The notes beneath the pieces were generated by a model that did no database searches, was not told the DNA's origin, and was given only the letters and a program-made list of their open reading frames with translations. The position numbers and the translations under genes were made by a program. Of a DNA stretch of 64,000 nucleotides, positions 21,901-38,397 are shown piece after piece. Numbering within the stretch: position 1 is the first letter of the stretch; each line of letters begins with the position of its first letter. Origin of the DNA: Rhizophagus clarus (taxonomy: Eukaryota > Glomeromycota > Glomeromycetes > Glomerales > Glomeraceae); NCBI GenBank assembly GCA_015698045.1, contig BLAL01000072.1:115055-179054 (forward strand). The letters run 5' to 3'.

Positions 21901-24325
21901 ACAATAATAAAATAATTAGATAGTAATATAGTAGATATAAAAATAATATAATTTACAATATGTGATATTATATAATATAGCTAAATAATAGTAAAATTAC
22001 ATAATAATAAAAATAAAAATTTAAAAAAATAATTATTTTTAGTAATATAATATCAAGCAATGCCAAGTATGACAAATTATGATCCATAATCAAAAAAAAA
22101 AAAAAATGTTAAAAAAAGTGAAAACAATTTTATAAAGAAAATTAAAAAGAAAATATTATGAAAATTTTAAATTATTTTTTTATAAAAAACTTGATTTTAA
22201 TTAAGTCTCATTAATTTTAATTCAATATGTATTAATTAATAGAAGTGATTATAAATTATCTTTAATTTATTTTTTTAAAATTTGATTCTGTAAAAGTTAG
22301 TGATATTTAATAATAATACAGTCAGCTCTTAATATAACAAACTCATATTATAGTAAATTTTACTTATCATATGACATTTAACTAATCAAATATAACAGTA
22401 ACTTTCATTAATATAATAAAGCAATTAATTAAATCCTTTAAAATTCTTTATTATAATCTTATAACAAATTGAGATAAAATCTAGAGGGTTTGTTATATCA
22501 TAAGTTAACTATAATAAAATTTATTAAAATTATGAAAGTAAAACTTTTAAAATTTAGTTGTAAATGAGTATATTGTTATAATATATTATTAATTTTATAT
22601 TTTAAAATATTTATCTAATTAAATAATATTATAAATAATAAATATTTATTAATATTTAATAATTAATGTTTATATTAAATTATATTAATTGTAATATTAA
22701 TAAAATTTAACTTATTTTTATTAAATTTATTTTTAATTAAAAAACTAATATAATATTTAGTAAAGAATAGTTTTCTTATAACAGTATATATTAATTAATT
22801 AATCAATCATTACAACTATAAAATAATATGATTATTACATTTATAATTAATTTTTATATTTTTTATCTTTAATATATCTGTTATTAAATAATATATAATT
22901 TGGCATATAATTTTACAAAAAAATGTTTATCTTAATATAAAAAATATTTAAAAATTACCTTTTTTTCTGATTAATAAAATTCTAAGTTAGAAAAAACTAA
23001 CCTATTAAATATAAATATACTATAACTTTATTTTTAAGTAATTAAAAATTTTAAATAATACTAAATTATTATATACTACAAGTATAAAAAAATAAAAAAA
23101 CTATATATATAACCATGATATTTTACCTTTTAATTCAACTTTTATTAAAAATATATATACCTACTAGTATTACTTATTATATATAATATTTAAAATTAAA
23201 TGCTAAAATATTTCAGCATATCAAATTACTGAAATTTTTACTGAAATCTCAAATTAAATTTTAAATTTCAACAATAGTTTGAAATCAAATTTTTAAAATT
23301 TCAAATTATTGCCAAAATTTTAAATGATTATTTAATATATTAAATTGTTGCTAAAATTCTAATAAAATTGGATGCCAAAATCCCAAATTTATCAACTATA
23401 TAGCAAAAGTATTTTGGTTTTTAAAATAAATAATTATTCAAAATCCCAAATCTTAAAATTTAATAAAACTTTAAATTGTTATTAAAATCCAAAAAAATGA
23501 TACAAAATTCTACTTTATCAATTCTAAGATTTAATTTCAGATTTTAGTAAAAATTTTGACAATTCAATATACCAAAATATTTTAGCATCCAACTTTAATA
23601 ATACCATTAAACTATTATAAAAATATTGATATTACTTTAATTAATTTTCATTAAAAATTGAATTTTCCAATTACTGAAAGTAAAAGTAATTTAAAGATAC
23701 TATCATATTAATTTTTTTAGACAAATTTTATTAATAATGAATAATTAAACATTTGTTAAAAATCTAGATTCTAAAAAAAATTTTTACTTGTCTCTTAATT
23801 ATTAATTAGTTTTAAATAAGACTGCATATGAATATATAATGCTGTTTAACTAAGAGGGAGAAGAGAATATAGGAAATATTGCTGAAAAACAAATTTAATA
23901 AAATTATTACTAAAATTATATTAAAAAAATTATATTAAATATAAATATAATTTTTATTTTTAATTTAATATTATATTTATAGACTAATATTATAATTTAA
24001 TGATTTTTTTTTGCAAAAAAAAAATTTTATCCAAAAATTAGCCAATCAAATTTTATTTTTAAATCACATGATAAGAAACCATTCTTTTATAATATCAATA
24101 TAAAAATCATTATTATTAATAAATAATAATTACAAAAGAATTTCACTAATTGATAATAAAAATTTGTGTAATTGTTTTTTTTTTTTTATTTTCTTTTATT
24201 TATATAAGCAATTTTGTAATATTTATAGGTTTTCTAAATTTGATAACTTTATATAATTATATTTATTGTAACTCCAAACTTTATATTTTAATACAAAAAA
24301 AATATATACATATACCATAATAATA
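21901..24325. other. AT-rich gene desert
   Basis: Extremely AT-rich, with dispersed AAATTTTAAAAT-like words near 23200-23600 and no gene. At 22319 the string CAGTCAGCTCTTAATATAAC after TA resembles the terminus of the pogo-like element at 33228-35651 (19 of the first 24 positions). It may be a solo end of a related element; I could not find a matching partner. Confidence 0.5.
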
Positions 24326-24884
24326 TTATAATAGGATAGGTAGAGAATAAATAGTGAAATGGCTAGAAGTACCAGATATACGAGGATGACTTTGAGTATA
24401 AATTTGAGCATAATAAACATTATAATAAGACCAAGGACCTACAATAAAAGAAACTTTTCCATCACCAATCCTCTATTGATTTATGTAATGAATATTATCA
24501 ATTAATAATAAAGTTAATTATTAATAAATAATATTTAATTTATTAAAGAACTCACGGCTGTTGTTTTCCAAATGATTTCGGGAGGAGTAAATTCATAACG
24601 AGGAGAGCTTAATATTTCAATCACAGCTTCAGCTAAATCGTAAACAAACATTAATAAATTCACTTTAAAATTAATTAAAGAACGAATTTATAATACTTAC
24701 TAGAAGGAGGCAAAGAAGATTTCCATTTGATGAATTGTTTCGAACCTATTGGAAAAGTAGATTCTTTCGAATCTTTTATGATGATGGAACGAAATTCAAA
24801 TTCTCTCGAACTATATAATACAGGAAAAGAGTGAATTTGAATTATTAACGTCATAATGTATATTAATATGTGATAAGACTTCAT
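24326..24884 (-). CDS. Small secreted Kre9/Knh1-like protein
   Basis: Three exons (24701-24884, 24556-24632, 24326-24472) joined by introns of 68 and 83 bp with strong donors (GTAAGT, GTGAGT) give a 135-residue protein without stops. Residues 1-18 (MKSYHILIYIMTLIIQIHS) form a hydrophobic signal peptide. The mature part matches the pattern of the fungal Kre9/Knh1 N-terminal domain: F-P-I-G-S..F-I-K-W-K near the start, a central strand region (EAVIEIL), and YYAQIYTQ..ISGTSSHFTIY at the end. Family members are cell-wall-associated or secreted, often linked to beta-glucan assembly or GPI-anchored. No C-terminal anchor signal is visible here. The start was chosen because it gives the signal peptide. 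The family assignment is by motif memory only. Confidence 0.7.
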
Positions 24885-26361
24885 TTTAATGAAAATCTTC
24901 TGCGTGTTACTAAACGCTGGTTATATATGTAATTTAATGAGGCTTAGTGTCACTTGGCTTAGAAAAAGAAAAGAAGCGCAGCAAGTATTACGAATATATT
25001 CTCGATCCTTTCCGGTGAATTTAATCATAATTTTTATAAATAAGAAATATCTACAACTTTTTACAGGAAAAAAAATATCTCAAAAACCCTCGCTCGTAAG
25101 TGCATTATTAAATCATATCATTTTTACGAGTTTTATTTCAAATAAGTTCAAGATAATTAATATCACAACAATTAATGTTCATAAAAGTTAAAGTAATAAA
25201 TTATCGGAAGTTACGGAGTATTTATAAGCTACGGGCTACGGCTTATATTACAATACATTTTATTAATAATCATACATTTACTGTAACACCTCTTTTCTTT
25301 CTTCTCCTCTTTATGGTAAATTTACAAATTAAAGAAATAAAAAAATGATGGAAATTAACCCGATTTAATATGAATTCAAATAATTAAATAATTTTTTTCC
25401 GACATTTTCCCGATATTCATATTGTTCCATATAACAATGCGGAGAAGGGGTTTGGAGGAGAATATTTTGCTGCTAAAAATTGATTTTTGAAACAAATATT
25501 CTTAGAAATTGTTCTGCAATTGTAAAAATAAGAATTGATCTCCTTTAGTCTAATCCAATTATGTGTTAGTAATTATTTTTAAATTTTTTTTCATCTCTAC
25601 AGTAAATGAAAATCACCAAAACTGGGCATATAACAAGAATTATTGATTGATTATAAGGAGTTGATATTCAATGAGTCGTTTGAAAGAAATTTACAAAAGA
25701 GTTTTCATTGATTTGTTTACCATTTTTATTGAATAGCTTTCGTTAATTAATTACATAATATGTTTTTTCGCGTTATATTGAACATAAAGGAAAACGCGTT
25801 ACTATTTAATGAATGAATAAGTCATAAGAAAGTATGACATCGGTTAATAATCATATTATAATACGAATTAATATAATAAAAGTACTCATTTAAATTTGTG
25901 TCAATCAGTCAATCGGAAATATCAGTCCGACTTTTTGAAAAATTTAATGTGGCTTAACAAGTCAGCTGTTTGTGGCTGATATAAACATTGACACTATACT
26001 AATAGTCGGAACTTGTTCTCAAACATGTTTTAATTTCTTTTCTTTTTTTTTTTGTTCTTAAAAAAGGCAATTTATTCTTAATGATAAAAGCTTATTTATA
26101 CATATAAAGTCTTAAATATAAAAATTACGCATATATCATTTAAGTAATTAAAAGGTGAATAAGAATCCGAATTTTGCTTATTGTACGTGCTTATTTATTT
26201 ATACTAAAAAATACGTATTAAGTTGTGCGAAGATAAATATGTATATGTATTTGATATTAACGATAGAAAGAAAATTTGTATCACACACCCCGACTTATGT
26301 AACGATACAAATGTAAAAAGGGATGAGGAGTCAATTTTCATTTTTTTTTCATTTTTTTATC

Positions 26362-26400
<39 letters not shown>

Positions 26401-26420
26401 GAAAAAAATAAATAAATAAA
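24885..26420. other. Intergenic region
   Basis: Lies between two minus-strand genes. Open frames here (24889-25191 and 26223-26411, plus strand) have no recognisable features. A long T-run/A-run (about 26361-26400) just downstream of the Zn2Cys6 stop can fold back on itself. Confidence 0.55.
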
Positions 26421-27334
26421 TCAAAGATCTTCTTGCTGTTCTTCATAGTCGGTTTTTCCAGCGTCGCAGTTATCTGATAGGTTCGACTTGACGCAACGTC
26501 CACAAGGTCTTTGTCGATCACAACCCTTTTTGATTTGACGACATCTTGAGCAAGCTCTAGGAACTGGCATCGATCTTGATTTTTTCTTGCTACTTGACTT
26601 TTCGGTGGTATTATTATCCTCTTGTTCAATTGACGAATTTTGGGGAGAAAAAATTTTACGTTTTTTTGCCTGTAGAGGAATAATAGAAATGACACGAATA
26701 ATGAATTGTACAGATTTCTAATTTTATCATTTTTGGAATTTTGCTATTTAATTATTATATATTATATAAAAATTCTGTGAATTCTTTCAATTATTATGTA
26801 AATTAAATACTATTATTACTACTACTACTAATAAAAGATAATAATAATTAGTAAACAAAGAAATACCTTTTTTATATCTTCATTTTCAATGCTTTTATTT
26901 AATTCACTAGAAATGATACTTTCGCTAGTATCGTCACAATAGGCAAGATTAACATCATTTTTAATAAGAGATTTTTCTGAATTTTTTGAACTTTTTTCGC
27001 TACGATCAATTATATCATAACATCTATCCCTCTCTAAAGAATCGTAACTACCAGTGATAAAATTTTTCTCGGAATCACGAAGAGAGAATCGTTCCATATT
27101 AAAACATTTTGAGATTTCTTCGTGAATATCGCTTTTAGAATCACTAGAAACGAATATAAAATGAACATAACATTCAGTTCCTTCATCTTCTTTTTTGATG
27201 GAAATTCTTTTCTTCAAAATAGAAGGATAATGAGTTAATAATTGTGGATGTACAGGCGGCAAAGGTAAAGTAACTGGAGATTGTGGAGGTTGAGGGGAAA
27301 CGATTGAGGGATTGTCTTCGAAATGGACTGACAT
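26421..27334 (-). CDS. Zn(2)-Cys(6) binuclear-cluster protein with C-terminal zinc domain
   Basis: Two exons (26867-27334 and 26421-26669) around a 197-bp intron (GTATTT..CTACAG) give 238 residues. Exon 1 encodes a Pro-rich N-terminus (PQPPQSPVTLPLPPVHPQ), a short K-rich patch and a Ser/Asp/Glu-rich region without a recognised fold. Exon 2 encodes a basic Lys/Ser stretch, then the fungal cluster with spacing C-x2-C-x6-C-x5-C-x2-C-x8-C at Cys196, 199, 206, 212, 215 and 224. Such domains bind CGG-type half-sites in DNA, usually as dimers. The cluster is unusual in sitting at the C-terminus, about 14 residues from the end, with no fungal-specific TF middle-homology region. It is likely a small transcriptional regulator; targets are unknown. 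Confidence 0.85.
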
Positions 27335-32495
<5,161 letters not shown>

Positions 32496-33227
32496 AAGAA
32501 TGAAATGTTGACCGTTATATTTGTATTTTATTGAATTTATTTCCGTGTTTTTGTTGTTCCACACCTGTATCACGTGATTGCTTTGTCCATTATATAACTG
32601 CACTTATCACTTTTTCAATATTTTTATTTGTTAATTCTTTATTTATTTTTATTTATTAAAAATTGGGATCATACTTTTATTATTTAATGAAATTATAAAT
32701 TTTTAATTTATTAAAAATTATAATAAGATTATTGAATAAAAAATAATAATAATAATAAAATAAAGAATTATAATAATAAAAGCAAAAGAAAATGCTATTA
32801 TAGAATTAAAATGCTTGATCATTTTATATATAATATTTTTCCTTTTTTTAAAAAAAAAAATCTATATTTTCTTATAATTTTACTATTTAAATAATCTAAT
32901 TTTGCTATAATAATACATTTAAATATTTTTTTAAATATATTATAAATATTATTTAAACAATTTAATTTCTAAAGGAAAAATCCTCAGTAAAATTTTGATA
33001 TAACTAGTTAAGTTATATGTAATAATTAATTAAGCCATATGTTCAATTATAACTAGTTATAATTTTAAACAGAGTATAAATTTGCTTTTAAATTTTCAAA
33101 TTAAATTTTTTGAAAATTTACATAAAAATTCCTGTCAAATTAACTATTAAGACTGTTTAAAAAAAATAAAATAAATATTTTATTAAAAAAAAAATATTAA
33201 AAGAAACTTTTTTTACTAAATCCTATA
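32496..33227. other. Intergenic, downstream of glutathione reductase
   Basis: AT-rich with (AAT)n-like runs near 32740-32780. No gene seen. Confidence 0.5.
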
Positions 33228-35651
33228 CAGTCAAATCTTGATGTACTGAACTTGTGGTTTAGGAGCAAAAGTTCAGTATATAGATCATGTTCGGTAGATC
33301 AAATTTTCTCTATATACTGAACTTTATATGTAAGCAATAAAAAGTTCAGTACATCAAAAATCACATGATTATTCATACTTATAATATACGCGGCGTAAAA
33401 AATATTGAATTTATTGTAGTAAAATAAATGTTCAAAAAATTACATAAATGTAAAATGTTTAAAAATTATATTACTAATAAAATAAAATATTCACAAATTA
33501 TATTACTAATAAAATGTTAAATGTTCATAATGTCTGAAAAAATTTATCACGCCCATTCACCACTTATGCTATATACGATCCATCAAGTATTTAACCAACC
33601 ATCTAACACTGAATGAACTTTACTATTTTTATCAAAAAGGATAATTTGTTTTTTAAAATTATGCATTAAATTTCTGTTATTGAGTTCTATAACAAAATTA
33701 TCAGGTAGATTGCTAAGGAAAAATAATACTTTATTTAATGATTCTAATGTTTCAGAAGTAGATATTTTTGGCTGTAAATTTATTTCTTCTTTTGTAAGGT
33801 CCGTTTCATTTGATTTTATTATATTTACAATTTCCTCATCTGTAATTTCTTCTTCTCCATAATTATTATCATCATCAATTAAGATAAACTCTTCAGCACT
33901 CATCAATTCACCCAAAGTAAAATTACTATATTGATTATATTGATCCAATAATCTTTGAATTTCTTCTGTTTCATTTAAATTGATGTCATTGTTTAGCTCC
34001 TCATTTGAAGATGAAGGTGACATAACAACTAAAGGCAAAATTCCAGTTTTAATCCAACAATTATGAATAGTTTCACTTGTTATAGCTTTTCAAGCTTTAG
34101 CACAAAGTAAGATAGAATCACCTATTTTTAATTTAGGAACTGATATATTCAATTCTACTTCATCATCATAAGCCTCAATTCTGTTTTTTATAAGTCTTTT
34201 GTGACATTGTGCCTAAGATTAATAATTGATCTATTAAATCTAGGTTATTTACTAAATAATTTAATTAAAATAATAATGTACGAACCTTAAATGAATTAAT
34301 AATACCAGCATCAGCAGGTTGCAGATATGCTGTAGTATTGGGTGACAAATAATGAATTGTAATATTTGTTAATAACTCTGGATTACTAACAGAATGAACT
34401 GGAGTATTGTTCACCAAAAGAAGGATCTTTTTATTTCATTTTTTCATTCTTTGATTCAAGAGTTCTAAATATTTATTCCAAATTAACATTTGCATCTATG
34501 CTTTTTTATTCCAAAAATAATCAACAGGAAGCTTTGATTTATCGATACCAATTAAATCTCTTGGTGTTTAATATTTGTGAATAAAAAGAGCAGGAAGTTT
34601 AACAGAACCAGTTGCATTAAATGTAATAAGAGTGTAACTCTATTTTTTGATTTTTTTATTCCTAAAAGAGGACCTGTAGATAATGTTTTAGAAAATTCCA
34701 ATTCCCAGTACAATTCTAAAAGAAATTTATATATTATATTAAATTTAAAATGATTGATTAATAAATTAAGCTTAATTTATTTAAATTACAAGATTTCTAA
34801 ATGAACTACCTGTTTCATCACAATTAAATACATTTTCAAAATCAAAATTATTAATCAATTCCTGTAATTTTTCTCTTTCTTTAGTTAACTCTTCTTCACT
34901 TGGTCTGCTCTGAGCTTCTCTATGTTTGTTATATTGCTTAATATTATGTCTTTTTTTTAAAATTGTTTAACCAACTAACTGATCCAGTAAAACCTTCAAT
35001 ATTCATTAATCTTGCAAAATCAAAAGCCTTGGCTATAATAATTTTTCTATTATAGTTTTATTTGCGGATAAAGCATTTGAAATCCAAATTGCTAAAGCTT
35101 CTTCTAATTCAAGAAATTTTGGTAACTTTTCTCTCTGTTTAGCTGTATTAAAACTATTAAGTTTTATATTAAACCATTTTTCTTTATTCTTTAAAATATC
35201 ACAAACAGTATTTTTTTTTACGCCAAATTTTTTTTCTATTTCTTTTTGTGATAATAACAGATTTTCATTATAAAACAAATATAATTCTTTTTTTTTCTCC
35301 AAAGATTAAAACCTTTCTTTTTTTTAATATTACTTCATTATTTACACTTTTTCTTTTTTGGTTCATAATAACGTGTGATAAAAAGTCTGAAGACAAAGAA
35401 AATGATTATATTGTTAATTATAATCTAACTGGTTTTACCAATCACATGACTAGTTCAGTATATCAAAAAATTTTTTATTATATTTTATAATAAATAGTAT
35501 ATCAACAAAAGTTCAGTATATGTTACATCAAGTTTTATATGAAATTCGATATATCAAGATTTTTTCAAATACTGTGAAACTGTTTTTAGAAAAAAGTTCA
35601 GTAAGTCAAGAGTTTGTTACATTGTGGATTCGTTATATTGAGATCAGACTG
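33228..35651. mobile_element. pogo/Tigger-like DNA transposon, 2.4 kb
   Basis: The ends CAGTCAAATCTTGAT and (inverted) CAGTCTGATCTCAAT are flanked by TA (33226-33227, 35652-35653). Both ends contain several (A)AAGTTCAGTATAT(C/G)-type repeats, in direct and inverted orientation (33270-33360 and 35450-35610), likely transposase-binding sites. The interior carries the minus-strand transposase pseudogene. Confidence 0.8.
33583..35302 (-). pseudogene. pogo-like transposase (CENP-B HTH plus DDE_1), multiply disabled
   Basis: The N-terminus (from 35302) has a CENP-B-type helix-turn-helix (LSQKEIEKKFGVKKNTVCDIL), then a second HTH region (GFTGSVSWLNNFKKRHN). The catalytic core follows: first Asp in FNCDET, second site in ILLLVNNTPVHS, third in LQPADAGIINSF. 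The second catalytic Asp is Asn (AAC, 34409-34411), where the family has VDNAP. Introns of 94 bp (34716-34809) and 73 bp (34213-34285) are visible. Stops interrupt the frame at 34568-34570 (TAA), 34496-34498 (TAG), 34436-34438 (TGA) and 34090-34092 (TGA), with additional frameshifts near 34640, 34960 and 35040. The acidic C-terminal tail (33583-34038) remains open. Clearly inactive. Confidence 0.9.
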
Positions 35652-35653
35652 TA

Positions 35654-36439
35654 TATCTAGTATCCAAATAATCAAGTCATCTATAAAAAAAATGAACAGT
35701 TAAAAATAATATTAAAAAAAAATAAAAAAAAGAAAAAAAAAAGCTTAAACTTACAGAAGCTTTTATTTGTCTATAATATATAAATCTTAAATAAAAAAAG
35801 AAAAAATATTTTTACCAAAAAAAAAAAAAAAATTAATAATTAAAAAAATATTTTATTTACCAAATTTTCATATTTAAAAAATTGATATATATTTAAAAAT
35901 AACAAAAAATCAGTTATTCATCGGGAAAGTTATATTAGTTCAGATCTGCGGCAATCTGCAAAAATTGCAGATTGCTACTTTTTTTAACTATTTTTGATAA
36001 AAATCTGCGCAATATTACACACGTCATGCTTTTTATTTTTTTGAAGATTTTTTTATAAAAATTCTGTGATAATCTCCAAAATTGCAGATTTTAAAAACAT
36101 TTCACAAAAAAATTTTTAGGGATCTTTAGCATTTTCTTTTTTTATTTGATAAACTTTACATAAACTTTTTTTTTTATTTTGATAAAGCTTTGCACTTCTG
36201 ATTTGTTTTTTTTACAGCACTTTAAAAAAATAATTTATTTTAATGTTTTTTAAAGAAATAATTTTTAATTTAAACAAAATAATCTGTTAAAACTATTAAA
36301 AAAAATTAAAAATTATTTTTTTCTTTTTTAAGCTTCGAAGCTTAAGAGTAATTTTTTTTAAAAAATTAAGTTCATCCAACATTTGGTGTATAATCTGCAA
36401 CATGCAGGATTTTTTTTTCATAGGGTTCTGGACTTCTTT
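35654..36439. other. AT-rich spacer
   Basis: Contains inverted words ATCTGC/GCAGAT near 35940-36090 and 36390-36410 (for example AATCTGCAAAAATTGCAGATT). No gene; possibly a decayed TIR element, but no target duplication was found. Confidence 0.45.
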
Positions 36440-36990
36440 TCTTTATAAGAAACACTTGTTAAATCCAGGCTTAAATTCGTTAAGAAAACACCTTTACCTT
36501 ACATTTTCATAAGTGAACTGCATCTTTGAACACCATTTCGAAGGTAAACTTTGAAATTCTTTTTTATATTTTGTTTGGAGAACGTTTCTTACTAATGTTC
36601 AACTATTATTATTTTTTTATTTAAATCATATTTTTTATATTTTTTATTTATTTAACAAACTTTAACTAAAGTTCGTTCTAATTTTATAGGTCTGGAATGC
36701 CAAAAGACAAGTTTTGGACTTTACTATCATCAACTTTTTTTTAATAAACATTATTTTTATCCAGAACGCCTAGTTTTAAAGGTCATTTGACTAGTGTAAC
36801 CTTCAGAAAAAAACTTTTATTATTATTTAACGAGCGTTAGCTAACACTTGTTTTCCTTTTCTTTTTGTAGGTCCAGAACACTGAAGGTATAGGTTCCAGA
36901 CTCAATTTCAAAAAAAAAATTTTTTTTTTACTAATTTGTATTGATAAACGTTAACTAATGTTCATTTTCTTTCTTCATTAGGAAATTTTA
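36440..36990. repeat. Divergent repeat, roughly 110-170-bp spacing
   Basis: The module (A)CG(T)TA(A)CTAA(T/C)(G/A)TTC..CTTTTT(A/G)TAGGTC(C/T)(A/G)GAA recurs at about 36580, 36660, 36830 and 36950. A similar module occurs in the TIR element at 3240-3420. Its CTTTTTATAG strings mimic splice acceptors. Confidence 0.5.
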
Positions 36991-37029
36991 TAAGGCGAAA
37001 AATTGCGTAAGTTTACAATTTTGTAAGTT

Positions 37030-37515
37030 TATGAAAGTTTACGGCATAATATTTTGAAAAATTTCAAAATATTACATAAGTTTACAATTTCGTAAGATTT
37101 ATGTGATATTACAGTCAAAATATTACGCAAGTTTTCAATATCATAAGATTTATGCAATATTATGGTTAAAATATTACGCAAGTTTTCAATATCATAAGAT
37201 TTACGCAATATTACGATCAAAATATTTTGAAAATTTATAAGACTGTAAACCTGCGTAATATTACGGTTGAAATATTTCAAAATTTTACAAAACTGTAAAC
37301 TTGCGTAATATTACGGTCAAAATATTCTGCAAATTTATGAAACTGTAAACCTGCGTAATATTACGGTTAAAATATTTTGAAAATTTACGAAACTGTAAAC
37401 CTGCGTAATATTACAGTTAAAATATTTTGAAAATTTACAAGATTGTAAACCTGCGTAATATTACAGTTAAAATATTTCAAAAATTTACGAGATTATAAAC
37501 ATGCGTAATATTACT
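37030..37515. repeat. 50-bp tandem array
   Basis: TGCGTAATATTACGGTTAAA followed by ATATTTTGAAAATTTACGAAACTGTAAACC-like sequence. The TGCGTAATA anchor lies at 37252, 37302, 37352, 37402, 37452 and 37502, exactly 50 bases apart. The left part (37030-37250) has related but rearranged units with a 50-60-bp period. GTAATATTAC is palindromic. Confidence 0.9.
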
Positions 37516-38305
37516 ATTTGATCGTTAAAGCTGCGTATACAGTAGAACGTATACAAGGGGCATGTGATACTATTGAATAATCAAAAATAATATAAACACC
37601 TTTTCTTTTCTTTTCTATTAAGTTTGGGAAAGCAAATTTATTTTTATTTATGAATTTTTTATTATTTACAATTTTTATGTTAAAAATTAAAGTAAATTCT
37701 AATTTTTATTATAACTTAATAAAAAAATACATATTGATACTTGTTCGCTACTATTTTATAAAATAGTACCCAGGCTGTATGGCGTGGATGTCAGTATCAG
37801 TCACAGTCCAAAAAAACGTGAGTCTCTAGCCAATATTTGGTATGGACTGGACCTAGCTACTCACTTAATAAATAAAAAAATAAAAATAATTATCTTCTAT
37901 GATATGTAAGTAAGTTTCTTCTTCTCTTACGATTATTATGCGTGACTAAAATTAATCAAATTTATCAAATTTAAAATATGAACCTAAATATTAATTATAA
38001 ATTTTATTATAGTATAATTACCCGGCCTTTCCCAAAATCTCATTCTAAATTCGCGATAATATCTTTGGCCAGTACACGTCTACAGCCGCCACCCAGGGTT
38101 TCATTATGATAAAGGACATAGTTCTAAATATCAAAATCAATTTGAATATTCTATAAATACATTTAATTTATATGAATGTAATTTTATTTATTTACTTACA
38201 TAATAATCCTTGATGAGGTTCCTTTACTTTTGGCTGCACTGTTGCCCAGAAACCCTTGTACAAAATATTCTATTTATTCTGATTCAATTAAATGGATTGG
38301 TTAAT
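37516..38305. other. Spacer upstream of the LINE
   Basis: Mostly AT-rich. A less AT-rich patch at 38025-38110 stands out but contains no convincing frame. Confidence 0.45.
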
Positions 38306-38397
38306 TTAAATTTAAATTCTGATCACTCTGTCCATTTTTTTAGCTAACACTTTTTCATAAAAAACTTATAGTTTTCCCTACCTAAAAGTCCTCGAAT

